From OFTM10 sp964196195 (GTDB lineage: Bacteria; Actinomycetota; Acidimicrobiia; Acidimicrobiales; Aldehydirespiratoraceae): a stretch of 45,760 bases of DNA. Shown piece after piece: positions 1-7,216 of this stretch (position 1 is its first letter; every line of letters begins with the position of its first letter). The stretch lies in assembly GCA_964196195.1 (NCBI GenBank), contig CAXMSE010000023.1, positions 1-45,760 on the forward strand. Direction: 5' to 3'. The notes beneath the pieces were generated by a model that searched no databases, was not told the DNA's origin, and saw only the letters and a program-made list of their open reading frames with translations. Both the position numbers and the translations under genes were made by a program.

Positions 1-2
1 TC

Positions 3-83
3 GAGCCGGACGTGCTGGTCGACGGTGACCCGACTCGGGAGGCCACCGACTGGCTCCTCGACCGCCCTGCCTGCGCGCGATGA
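3..83 (+). CDS. C-terminal end of an unidentified protein (partial)
   Basis: An open frame enters from the left edge and ends at a TGA at 81-83. It gives 26 residues that are acidic and end in a short basic tail. Base composition fits coding sequence, but 26 residues are too few to assign a family. It could be a chance open frame at the window edge. Confidence 0.35.
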   Translation, partial: EPDVLVDGDPTREATDWLLDRPACAR

Positions 84-488
84 GGCACCGCCTTGGGTTG
101 CGACGCCGACGAGACCCCGCGGACGGCGCTGACATTGTGCGTCAGCGCCAGCAGTTGATCTCGAAGAGCCGGTCTGTCCCTACGTCGCGGGCCTAGTGGA
201 GCCGATCCCTAGCCGGTTCCGAGTACCGGCCGACGATCACCACCAGCGATCTCCTACGCAGCTGTCTAGCTCCGATTTGGGCAGCGGCTGGTCCCCCACG
301 GCCATCACACGAGCGCACGCCCCGCGGCCACTCGATACCGCCACTGCAGTATCACGGGGCAGCACCAGCAACCGCGCAACATCACGACCCAAGTGTGTTG
401 CCCGATACTGTCGCTTTCGAGTGCTCCGTTCGCCAGCTGAGTTCGGCCTCGCTGACACGATCTATGCACTGATTCATTGTCCTCTCAG
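84..488. other. 405-nt stretch with no convincing gene
   Basis: Short frames exist on both strands here, but none has a ribosome binding site, a recognisable domain or family-like composition. I see no tRNA-like cloverleaf and no strong hairpin. The stretch ends at the SOS promoter of the endonuclease gene and is probably spacer or decayed sequence. Confidence 0.4.
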
Positions 489-489
489 G

Positions 490-518
490 TTGATACGAAC
501 ATCTGTTCGTGTTAGAGT
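490..518 (+). promoter_or_regulatory. Promoter of the HNH endonuclease gene
   Basis: TTGATA at 490-495 and TAGAGT at 513-518 are separated by 17 nt, which is ideal for a housekeeping sigma promoter. The ATG at 525 begins 7 nt after the end of the -10 hexamer and no Shine-Dalgarno is present, so transcription probably starts at or next to the start codon. Confidence 0.7.
495..510. promoter_or_regulatory. LexA (SOS) operator
   Basis: ACGAAC-atct-GTTCGT has perfect 6-bp inverted arms around a 4-nt spacer. It matches the actinobacterial/mycobacterial SOS box core CGAAC-N4-GTTCG. It lies between the -35 and -10 hexamers, so bound LexA would block the promoter. DUF222/13E12-type HNH genes in Mycobacterium tuberculosis are known LexA targets, which supports the reading. 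Confidence 0.8.
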
Positions 519-524
519 TCTCTC

Positions 525-1739
525 ATGTTCGAGGCTGCCCACTCGGAACTCCAAGCAATATCGCCATCGGGGCTGTCGCGCCCCATGCTGGAATCGGCGA
601 TCGAGCAGCTTTCGCGGGTCGAATCCCATGCGGTCGAGCGGCGCTTGGCGTTCACCGCGGCAATCGATGATCTCGGTGATGGCGGACTCGATGCCGAGAC
701 AGTCACCCGCTCCCGCACCAAGCGCTCCAAACAAGCATCGAAGAAGGCAGCAAAGACCGCCAAGGCGCTGAAGAAGATGCCGAAAACCAAGGCCGCACTG
801 GCCAACGGAGAGATCACCGAAGAGCATGCCGACGCGGCCGCCGATGCAGCGGAGCGAGTGTCGCCCGAGGAAGCCGACGAGGCGCTCGCGGCCGACGCAG
901 CCCGCCAACCGGCCGATCGCTTCGCCAAGCAGTCACGATCATGGGCCAATGCACGAGAACGCGAGCGCGAGAAGCAGGCCCGCCAGCAACGGAGACGGGC
1001 CGCGCGGGTGGGGCGAATCTGGACCAATGCCGATGGCATGGTCTGCCTCTACGGGGAGTTCGATCCGGTCACCGGGGCCGTAGTCAAGAAGGCGTTCGAC
1101 CGTGAGACCGATCGTCTCTGGCGCGACGATGGAGGACGCGACGGCACCCCCGGCGAGATCCGCACTCGCGATCAACGCGGCGCCGATGCTGTTGCCGGTC
1201 TCCTCACCCGAGAGCCCACCTCCCAGGCTGCAAAGCCACCTCACCCGAAGCATGTCGTGGTGGTGCGGGTGGATACCGATCGTCTTCGATCCGATGGCCC
1301 ATCGGGCACCGCGGAGTTCGTCGACGGCACATCCCTCCCCCAGTCCACACTCGAACGCATCGCCTGCGGAGCCGACTTTGTCGCCATGATCTACAGCACC
1401 GATGGGTCGGTGTTGTGGCAGGGACGGCGGGTTCGCACCGCCACCGACGAGCAATGGCTCAGTCTGGTCGCACGCGACGGGGGTTGCGTGATCTGCAACG
1501 CCGATCCGGCCTACTGCGAAGCTCACCACATCGATCCATGGTCGCCGCCCACCAACGGGAACACCGACATCGACCGGATGGCCCTGGTGTGCACCTCAGA
1601 TCATCACCTCATCCACGACCAGGGCTACACGCTGGCCAGGATCGACGGATCATGGCGACTGATCCGTCCCGGCCGTGGCGAAAGACCCAGCCGCGCGCCA
1701 ACCAATCCGAGTCGCGCTCCAAGCACCGAGGCGGCGTGA
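525..1739 (+). CDS. DUF222 / 13E12-repeat family HNH endonuclease
   Basis: This 404-residue protein has the layout of the DUF222-HNH family of actinobacteria. The DUF222 part fills about residues 1-300 and includes a Lys/Ala-rich helical stretch near 65-90 and a DPVTGAVV-like segment. A zinc-type HNH nuclease module follows at about 318-385, with CVIC at 321-324, the HH pair near 334 and a second HH near 361. Such proteins are presumed to be metal-dependent DNA nucleases, but their biological role is poorly known. The ATG at 525 is chosen because it sits just below an ideal -10 hexamer and a LexA box, giving a leaderless, DNA-damage-inducible transcript. The gene stands alone and ends tail-to-tail with the epimerase gene. 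Family assignment is firm; substrate and role are not. Confidence 0.88.
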   Translation: MFEAAHSELQAISPSGLSRPMLESAIEQLSRVESHAVERRLAFTAAIDDLGDGGLDAETVTRSRTKRSKQASKKAAKTAKALKKMPKTKAALANGEITEEHADAAADAAERVSPEEADEALAADAARQPADRFAKQSRSWANAREREREKQARQQRRRAARVGRIWTNADGMVCLYGEFDPVTGAVVKKAFDRETDRLWRDDGGRDGTPGEIRTRDQRGADAVAGLLTREPTSQAAKPPHPKHVVVVRVDTDRLRSDGPSGTAEFVDGTSLPQSTLERIACGADFVAMIYSTDGSVLWQGRRVRTATDEQWLSLVARDGGCVICNADPAYCEAHHIDPWSPPTNGNTDIDRMALVCTSDHHLIHDQGYTLARIDGSWRLIRPGRGERPSRAPTNPSRAPSTEAA

Positions 1740-1764
1740 ACGCACAAGATCAGGCGCTTACGCG

Positions 1765-1789
1765 GCGCGACTCGTTCGACGCGTCGCGC
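1765..1789. terminator. Hairpin between convergent genes
   Basis: GCGCGAC at 1765-1771 pairs with GTCGCGC at 1783-1789 across an 11-nt loop. It lies between the 3' ends of the HNH gene and the epimerase gene. There is no U-tract, as is common in actinobacterial terminators. Confidence 0.45.
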
Positions 1790-1815
1790 TGTCTTGCGGC
1801 GCGTCGCTGCGTCGA

Positions 1816-2838
1816 TCAGATTCGGCGCAGGTCCGTGTCGATAACACCACTGTCCACCAAGCCCATCACGGTGGGCAGGCGGTAGTAGCGCGGGCCCGTC
1901 CAGTCCGCTTCGTTCAAGCCTGCGCCGGTATAGGCGCGGTAGAGCTCTTCGATGCCTTGCTGGAGAGTCCACTGGCTCTCGAAGCCCGGAAGCTTGCTCT
2001 CGATCTTGGTGAAATCGACCTTGTAGTCGCGGGTGTCCGAAGAGGCGCCATCAGCAAACGCGAGATCACAATCGGGCACGGTGTCGCGCACCATCTCGGC
2101 CACGGTTCTGATCTGGTAGTTCTCACCGTTGCGGCCCACATTGAAGGCCTCGTTGTGCATGGCATCACGAGGTGCGGCCAGGCACGCCACAGTGGCACCG
2201 ATGATGTCGCCGATGTGAACGAGCGGCCGCCACGGCGAACCATCGCTCATCAAGAGCACCTTGCCCGTGGTGACGGCATGACCCACCAGGCTGTTCACCA
2301 CGATGTCGGCCCTCAGGCGTCGCGACACGCCGTAGGCAGTCGCGTTGCGGAGGTAACAGGGGGAGAACGAGCCGTCGGCCAACTTCGAGAGTTCCTGCTC
2401 CACCCTCACCTTCGACTCGCCGTAAGGGGTCTGGGGAAAGAAGTCCGCCGTCTCATCGAGATAGTCGTCGCCGCCGGCCCCGTAGAGCGAGCACGACGAA
2501 GCGAACACGAATCGCTGCACCCCCGCAGCCTTTGCCGCCTCGGCCAGGCGAACCGAAGCATGCAGGTTGATGTCGTAGGTGAGGTCGGCGTTGATGTCGC
2601 CGAGCGGATCGTTGGAGAGCGCACCGAAGTGAGCGACGGCATCGAAGCCCTCCAGATCATCGACGGTCACGTCGCGCAAATCGACAGGCAGCGTCTCGAT
2701 CGGGTCTGGCGCGGAACTGAAGTCGCAGGCTTCGAAGAGCCCGATGTCCATCCCGACCACCTCGTGGCCGGCCGCCCGTAAGGCAGGCACCATCTCCACA
2801 CCGATATAGCCACGGTTTCCCGTCAACAGAACTCGCAC
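1816..2838 (-). CDS. NAD-dependent epimerase/dehydratase (NDP-sugar type)
   Basis: This 340-residue short-chain-type sugar nucleotide enzyme begins with a Rossmann glycine motif (TGNRGYIG, residues 6-13) followed by an acidic residue at the second strand. It carries the catalytic YGESK (Tyr-x3-Lys) and a Ser-rich SSCSLYG segment typical of extended SDR epimerases and dehydratases. The start is a GTG at 2838 with a good GAGGAG ribosome binding site about 7 nt upstream. It is the last gene of a minus-strand trio with a PIG-L deacetylase and a sugar C-methyltransferase, so an NDP-sugar substrate for a branched deoxysugar or a surface glycan is likely. The exact reaction (4-epimerase, 4-reductase or 4,6-dehydratase) cannot be read from the sequence. 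Confidence 0.85.
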   Translation of the reverse strand: MRVLLTGNRGYIGVEMVPALRAAGHEVVGMDIGLFEACDFSSAPDPIETLPVDLRDVTVDDLEGFDAVAHFGALSNDPLGDINADLTYDINLHASVRLAEAAKAAGVQRFVFASSCSLYGAGGDDYLDETADFFPQTPYGESKVRVEQELSKLADGSFSPCYLRNATAYGVSRRLRADIVVNSLVGHAVTTGKVLLMSDGSPWRPLVHIGDIIGATVACLAAPRDAMHNEAFNVGRNGENYQIRTVAEMVRDTVPDCDLAFADGASSDTRDYKVDFTKIESKLPGFESQWTLQQGIEELYRAYTGAGLNEADWTGPRYYRLPTVMGLVDSGVIDTDLRRI

Positions 2839-2904
2839 GACAGCTCTCCTCGTCTTCGCTTCTCGATCACCAACACGACAACCCCACCCAATCGGACGAC
2901 TGGT

Positions 2905-3555
2905 TCAGATCGTGATCTTTCGACAATGGAATGCCTCGGCGAATCCCGACTCGGCGTTGCACTCCACCGCCCGCACCGCCATCAGGCCTCGGAAGGTGCC
3001 GGCACGGAACCATGGCTTGTCGGCCTGGGAAGCGAAGTGTTGCTCCAACAGGGCCACCTTACGCTCGGCCACAGATTCATCGAGAGGCACATAGAGGTTG
3101 GGTCGACCGAGATCGCCCTCGTACTTCGGGATCTCGTATTCGAGGATCGTGTGGTCGCGCCAGGTGTTCCACACCAACTCACCGACCGTGCGGTGGTCCT
3201 GGTGCTCATCTGCCCTGCGGTGGGCAAAAACCACATCGGGGTGGAACTCACGGCCGAGTCCGGAGATGTACTCCTTCACCTCGGTGGCGATGTATGGGAA
3301 GTAGTTCTCGCGAAAGTCGGCCACCCTCACATCGGCTTCGGCCGCGTCGGCGAGGAAGGCCGCAGCGCTAGCCCGTGCCTCCACCTCTCGCTGCGGCGTG
3401 GCCGACAGCACCACCCAATGAACGCGGCTTCCCGGTCGCTCCGCGAGCAAGCGCAGCAGGGTGCCACCGGCACCGATCTCGATGTCGTCGCTGTGGGCAC
3501 CGAGACACACGATGTCGAGGGGACTCGAGCCGTCGCCGAGCGCTAGGGGGAGCAT
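2905..3555 (-). CDS. PIG-L (LmbE-like) family zinc deacetylase
   Basis: About 216 residues with the PIG-L zinc motif AHSDDIEIG near the N-terminus, where the more usual form is AHPDDE, and a second metal segment HRRADEHQDH near residue 103. Relatives remove N-acetyl groups from GlcNAc-type sugars. The ATG at 3555 is preferred because it starts 4 nt after the stop of the upstream methyltransferase and puts the zinc motif at the usual distance from the N-terminus. An upstream in-frame start would overlap that gene by 44 nt. With the neighbouring epimerase and C-methyltransferase, the protein probably deacetylates an amino-sugar intermediate, which is inference. The Ser-for-Pro change in the motif is a mild oddity. 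Confidence 0.82.
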   Translation of the reverse strand: MLPLALGDGSSPLDIVCLGAHSDDIEIGAGGTLLRLLAERPGSRVHWVVLSATPQREVEARASAAAFLADAAEADVRVADFRENYFPYIATEVKEYISGLGREFHPDVVFAHRRADEHQDHRTVGELVWNTWRDHTILEYEIPKYEGDLGRPNLYVPLDESVAERKVALLEQHFASQADKPWFRAGTFRGLMAVRAVECNAESGFAEAFHCRKITI

Positions 3556-3559
3556 CAGC

Positions 3560-4792
3560 TCAAACCACCGTCGCCACCGGGATCGGCACGATGAACTGGG
3601 CACCCCATTCGCGGGCGTGTTTCATCTGCTCGAGGATCTCGTCCTTGAAGTTCCACGGAAGGATGAGGATGTAGTCGGGCTTGACCTCATCGATCTTCTC
3701 GGGCGGGAAGATCGGGATGTGGGTGCCAGGAAGGTAGCGACCGTGCTTGTACGGGTTGCGGTCGACGGTGAAGTCGAGGAAGTCGGTTCGTACGCCACAG
3801 TAGTTGAGCAAGGTGTTGCCCTTGCCCGGCGCGCCATAACCCACGATGGTCTTGCCCTCACGCTTCAGCTCGCTCAGCATCTCGAGCAGGGACCGCTTGG
3901 TCTCACGAACCTTCTCCTCGAATGCCACATAGGTGGCGATGTCTCGGTAGCCCGCCGCTTCCTCTCGAGCTCTCAGGTCGAGAACGGCATCGCTCACCGG
4001 CCGGGATTCGTCGGCAGCGTGACGGGCATGGATCCGCAGGGAGCCGCCGTGGGTCCAGATCTCGTCGACATCGAAGATCGTCATCCCGTGGCGGGCGAAG
4101 ACCGCCTCGACGCTGATCAGCGAGAAGTAGCAGAAGTGCTCGTGGTAGATCGTGTCGAACTGGTTTTCGTCGAGCAGCTTCATCAGGTGGGGAAACTCGA
4201 TCGTGACCGTTCCCACCGGCTTGAGGATCAGGGGGATGCCGGCCACGAAATCGTTGAGGTCGGGCACCTGGGCGAGCACATTGTTGCCGAGCACCAGGTC
4301 GGCCATGGTGCCCTGCTCCGCGAGCGACCGGCCCTTCTGTTCGCCGAAGAACGACACATCGGTGGGCACGCCTCGCTCAACCGCATCCTTGGCCACATTG
4401 GCGGCCGGTTCGATACCGAGGCACGGGATGTCGCGCTCCACGAAGTACTGGAGGAGGTAGCCATCGTTGCTGGCCAACTCCACCACCATGGAGTCGCCTC
4501 CGAGGCCTAGGCGTTGGGCCATCGTCGCCACATAGTCCTCGGCGTGCTGGAGCCAGCTGGTGGAGAACGACGAGAAGTAGGCGTACTCGGTGAAGATGTC
4601 TTCGGGTTCCACATACTCGTTGAGCTGCACTAGGAAACACGAGGGACAGACCCACACATTGAGCGGGTAGAAGGGCTCCATCTGGTCGAGCTGATCCTCG
4701 GGCAGAAAGCTCTCGCAGAGAGGGTGCATTCCGAGATCGACAACACGATCGATGAGGGGGGTCTCGCAAAAGCGGCAGGGGAAAGCAGTCAT
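3560..4792 (-). CDS. NDP-sugar C-methyltransferase (Methyltransf_13/12/14 architecture)
   Basis: This 410-residue protein has the three-part architecture of TylC3/EvaC-type sugar C-methyltransferases. It starts with a zinc-ribbon-like pair (CRFC, CPSC) within the first 55 residues. A SAM-binding Rossmann domain follows with VVELASNDGYL, and the C-terminal Methyltransf_14 domain has GYGAPGKGNTLLNYCG. These enzymes use SAM to methylate carbon 3 of NDP-4-keto-6-deoxyhexoses. The ATG at 4792 is taken because the zinc-ribbon starts five residues later. A TATTCT hexamer ends 9 nt upstream. It is the first gene of the trio, with 4 nt to the PIG-L gene, so the genes are probably co-transcribed. No glycosyltransferase or nucleotidyltransferase is adjacent. 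Confidence 0.86.
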   Translation of the reverse strand: MTAFPCRFCETPLIDRVVDLGMHPLCESFLPEDQLDQMEPFYPLNVWVCPSCFLVQLNEYVEPEDIFTEYAYFSSFSTSWLQHAEDYVATMAQRLGLGGDSMVVELASNDGYLLQYFVERDIPCLGIEPAANVAKDAVERGVPTDVSFFGEQKGRSLAEQGTMADLVLGNNVLAQVPDLNDFVAGIPLILKPVGTVTIEFPHLMKLLDENQFDTIYHEHFCYFSLISVEAVFARHGMTIFDVDEIWTHGGSLRIHARHAADESRPVSDAVLDLRAREEAAGYRDIATYVAFEEKVRETKRSLLEMLSELKREGKTIVGYGAPGKGNTLLNYCGVRTDFLDFTVDRNPYKHGRYLPGTHIPIFPPEKIDEVKPDYILILPWNFKDEILEQMKHAREWGAQFIVPIPVATVV

Positions 4793-4801
4793 GTGGTTCC
4801 G

Positions 4802-4829
4802 AGAATAGTGAGTCCTGCTTGAAACAGGA
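4802..4829 (-). promoter_or_regulatory. Likely promoter of the sugar trio, with a small inverted repeat
   Basis: On the minus strand TATTCT (4802-4807) ends 9 nt before the ATG. Just upstream, TCCTG at 4813-4817 and CAGGA at 4825-4829 form a 5-bp inverted repeat with a 7-nt spacer. The repeat lies between the expected -35 and -10 positions and could be an operator, but it is short. Confidence 0.35.
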
Positions 4830-4886
4830 GGGGTCGAGTGGCCCAAAAAACCATCGGCAGTAATCCCGGATACTTTCGGATAAAGC

Positions 4887-5321
4887 TCAGGCGAGTCTTC
4901 GGCCGGTCACCTCATCGGGCTCGATGCGGATCCACCGATCACGCCAGCGCTCCTTCGCCCAGGCCATGACCCCGGAGCGTTCGAGCTGTTCCACCTCGGC
5001 CCATTCGGTGACGGCGCGGGCCACGCCGTGCACAACCACACTCCAACCGGTGCGCTCCCTCTCGTCCCAACTATCGATTTCGAAGGCCACCGGTTCGTGA
5101 CCGACGGCCGCAGCCAGCTTCGCTCCTTCGAGGGCACGAAACACGATTCCCTCGTCGACCCAGGCGAACGCGACGGGCAGGACAGTGATTCTCCCCTCTT
5201 CGGCGACTTCTCTGAACGCCAGTCGCCCGATCGGGGCCGCCGAGAGAAGGCGGAGGCACTCCTCGCGGTCGAGGGCTATTAGTCCCGCACCATCGGTTGG
5301 GGGTGGAAGCGCCGTGGACAT
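4887..5321 (-). CDS. Pyridoxamine 5'-phosphate oxidase-family flavin-binding protein
   Basis: This 144-residue protein begins with a short helix and the segment LLSAAPIGRLAF, typical of the split-barrel PNPOx-like family (Pyridox_ox_2). It continues with VLPVAFAWVDEGIVFRA and a GWSVVVHGVARAV strand. Relatives bind FMN or F420 and act as small oxidoreductases or flavin-binding proteins; the substrate cannot be told. The ATG at 5321 is preferred because GAGAGGA lies about 6 nt upstream and the length then matches the family. The same frame stays open on this strand for another kilobase over the phosphotriesterase gene, but that extension is antisense noise. It is transcribed away from the phosphotriesterase gene. 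Confidence 0.8.
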   Translation of the reverse strand: MSTALPPPTDGAGLIALDREECLRLLSAAPIGRLAFREVAEEGRITVLPVAFAWVDEGIVFRALEGAKLAAAVGHEPVAFEIDSWDERERTGWSVVVHGVARAVTEWAEVEQLERSGVMAWAKERWRDRWIRIEPDEVTGRRLA

Positions 5322-5419
5322 CACTGATCCTCTCGGGCCGATGTTCGATCTCGGTCCTACCCCAGCCCAGGGGCGTCCCGCCAGTCCGGGACGGTATTCC
5401 TCGCCCATGAACGAGGTCC

Positions 5420-5425
5420 TAGAGT
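5420..5425 (+). promoter_or_regulatory. -10 element of the phosphotriesterase/nitroreductase unit
   Basis: TAGAGT ends 7 nt before the ATG at 5433 and no Shine-Dalgarno is present, which fits a leaderless transcript. The hexamer is identical to the one before the HNH gene. The -35 region is weak. Confidence 0.5.
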
Positions 5426-5432
5426 GCGCAGC

Positions 5433-6404
5433 ATGGCAACGATCCAGACCGTGACCGGGCCGATCGACAGCGCCGACCTCGGTCGAACGCTCATGCACGA
5501 ACACCTGACGATCGGCTATCCGGGCTGGGAGTCGGCTACCAACGAACCACTCGATCGCGTCGAGATGGAGAGGGTCTGCATCGGTCGGATCGAGCAGCTC
5601 CAGGCCCTCGGTTACGCCTCGATGGTCGACCCCTGCCCCAACGATTTGGGCCGCGACCCCGAACTCATGGTGAGGGCCTCGCAAGCGACGGGTTTCAACA
5701 TCGTGTGTGCCACCGGCCTCTACCACGAGGCCGAGGGAGGCCATGCCCACTGGGAGTTTCAGGATCGCTTCGGCGACCTCACTTCGGTGCTCGCCGATCT
5801 CTTCACCACCGAATTGACAGACGGAATCGGCTCGACCGGCATTCGTCCCGGGATCATCAAGGTGGCCACCGGGCCCCACACCATGAGCGACTACGAGAGC
5901 AAGGTGTTCGCTGCCGCGGCGATCGCCTCCCGGGCATGTGACACCCCCATCACCACCCACACCGATCTCGGCACGGTGGGCGATGTTCAGCAGGACACAC
6001 TCATGGCGGCCGGCGTGGAGGCCCACCGGATACTCATCGGCCATTCCTGCGGCACCACCGACACCGGCTACCACCTCGACCTCGCTCGGAAGGGGAGCTT
6101 TCTCGGCTTCGACCGATTCGGTATCCCTTTTGTCAGCGACGACGAACGGGTGGGTGCACTCGGCCGCCTCATCGAGGCCGGGGCCGGCGATCGGGCCGTG
6201 GTGTCCCACGACTCGGTGTGGTGTTGGAAGGGCGGGCCTTGGCCACCCGCCATGCGCGAGCGGGTAGCCAAGCGCTTCGATCCCACCCGGTTCGATCGTG
6301 AGGTGATCCCGAAACTGATCGATGCCGGGGTCGACGACGACGCCATCCACCGACTGACCCACGAGAACCCTCGAGCTTTCTTCGAAGGAGCAGGCCATGA
6401 CTGA
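5433..6404 (+). CDS. Phosphotriesterase-family metal-dependent hydrolase
   Basis: This 323-residue amidohydrolase-superfamily TIM barrel shows the ordered metal ligands of the phosphotriesterase family. HEH lies in LMHEHL near residue 23, and the bridging, probably carboxylated, lysine is in IIKVATG. Histidines follow in THTDLG and IGHSCG, and the catalytic aspartate is in VSHDS. Members include lactonases, amidases and aryldialkylphosphatases, so true phosphotriester activity should not be assumed. The ATG at 5433 is chosen over one 9 nt upstream because it fits the -10 hexamer with a 7-nt gap. The stop overlaps the start of the nitroreductase gene by 8 nt, which implies translational coupling and perhaps a shared catabolic job. 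Confidence 0.86.
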   Translation: MATIQTVTGPIDSADLGRTLMHEHLTIGYPGWESATNEPLDRVEMERVCIGRIEQLQALGYASMVDPCPNDLGRDPELMVRASQATGFNIVCATGLYHEAEGGHAHWEFQDRFGDLTSVLADLFTTELTDGIGSTGIRPGIIKVATGPHTMSDYESKVFAAAAIASRACDTPITTHTDLGTVGDVQQDTLMAAGVEAHRILIGHSCGTTDTGYHLDLARKGSFLGFDRFGIPFVSDDERVGALGRLIEAGAGDRAVVSHDSVWCWKGGPWPPAMRERVAKRFDPTRFDREVIPKLIDAGVDDDAIHRLTHENPRAFFEGAGHD

Positions 6405-7119
6405 CACCGCCGCGGGCGAGCCCTCAACGGGACCTGACGACAGCGTCGGCTTGCTGGACGGTATCGCCACCACAAGGTCGATCCGGCGCTACACCGACGA
6501 CCCGGTGCCCTCGTCGGTTCTACGCGATCTGTGCTTTGCCGCCACACGGGCGCCGACCGGATCGAACCGCCAGAACTTCCGCTTCTTCGTGCTCACCGAC
6601 GGGCCGGTGGCGTTCAAGGCCAAGAAGCTGATCGGAGGCGCGGCGAGATCGATGTGGGCCGACAAGCGCACCAACGACCGCTACGACGAAGGCACCGGTG
6701 ACGACGAGTTGGCGCCGAAAGCGAGGATGGCTCGGTCGATGGAGGAGTACGTCGATTCGATCGACGATGTCCCCGCCCTGATCTTCCCGTGCCTGATCCG
6801 TCACCGTCCGCCCACCCCCACCGAAGGCGCTTCGGTCTATCCGGCCATGCAGAACCTCCTGCTCGCGGCACGGGCCCTCGGATACGGCGGGGTCACCACG
6901 ATGTGGCATCGCCTGGTGGAGGACGAGCTGCGCGAACTGCTGGAGATTCCCGAGGGAGTGCTGGTGGCCGCGACGGTGACCCTCGGCAAACCCAAGGGCA
7001 GGCACGGCCCGGTCCGGCGCCGCCCCCTCGATCGCTTCGTGTACGACGGCGTCTGGGGCGACGTTCCCGACTGGGCGATCGATCCCCCGGGCACACTCCA
7101 TACCGGCACGCCGCGCTAG
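6397..7119 (+). CDS. Nitroreductase-family flavoprotein
   Basis: This 240-residue FMN-dependent oxidoreductase opens with the family signature TTRSIRRYTDDPVP and has ATRAPTGSNRQNF, the phosphate-binding segment for FMN, near residue 49. The later segment AMQNLLLAARALGYGG is also typical. It uses NAD(P)H to reduce nitro, quinone or unsaturated substrates; this branch has not been assigned a substrate. It overlaps the phosphotriesterase-family gene by 8 nt and has no promoter of its own, so the two are one transcription unit. A long linker around residues 90-120, rich in charged residues, is larger than in small nitroreductases. Family confidence is high; substrate is unknown. Confidence 0.85.
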   Translation: MTDTAAGEPSTGPDDSVGLLDGIATTRSIRRYTDDPVPSSVLRDLCFAATRAPTGSNRQNFRFFVLTDGPVAFKAKKLIGGAARSMWADKRTNDRYDEGTGDDELAPKARMARSMEEYVDSIDDVPALIFPCLIRHRPPTPTEGASVYPAMQNLLLAARALGYGGVTTMWHRLVEDELRELLEIPEGVLVAATVTLGKPKGRHGPVRRRPLDRFVYDGVWGDVPDWAIDPPGTLHTGTPR

Positions 7120-7133
7120 CCCACCCCTCGCTC

Positions 7134-7139
7134 TAGAGT
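7134..7139 (+). promoter_or_regulatory. -10 element upstream of the hydroxyacid oxidase unit
   Basis: TAGAGT lies 15 nt after the nitroreductase stop. It is identical to the -10 hexamers before the HNH and phosphotriesterase genes. The predicted start site falls at about 7145, at the ATG of a 13-codon frame. Confidence 0.45.
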
Positions 7140-7144
7140 CCGCA

Positions 7145-7186
7145 ATGCACACGGCCCTTCAGACCATCCTGCAAGCCATCCCGTAA
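7145..7186 (+). CDS. Possible 13-residue leader peptide
   Basis: An ATG 5 nt after the TAGAGT hexamer opens a frame of 13 codons ending in TAA, 30 nt before the oxidase start. If the promoter is real, this is a leaderless micro-ORF in the 5' leader of the oxidase mRNA. The peptide (MHTALQTILQAIP) has no run of a single amino acid that would suggest classical attenuation. It may simply be a chance frame in a 5' leader. Confidence 0.25.
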   Translation: MHTALQTILQAIP

Positions 7187-7216
7187 GCCAAGGCCGAGCA
7201 ACACCGGAGGATGAAC

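Noticed and set aside
237..458. 73-codon minus-strand frame with basic N-terminus
   Set aside because: No ribosome binding site, promoter or recognisable family; composition is not distinct from other chance frames in this stretch.
1675..2781. 368-codon plus-strand frame opposite the epimerase gene
   Set aside because: It is the shadow of a well-supported epimerase with intact motifs, and it has no family features or start signals.
4887..6473. Very long open frame (528 codons) on the minus strand covering the PNPOx-like gene and the phosphotriesterase gene
   Set aside because: Only the last 144 codons match a protein family; the rest is the antisense of a clear phosphotriesterase-family gene and reflects the low stop frequency of GC-rich DNA.
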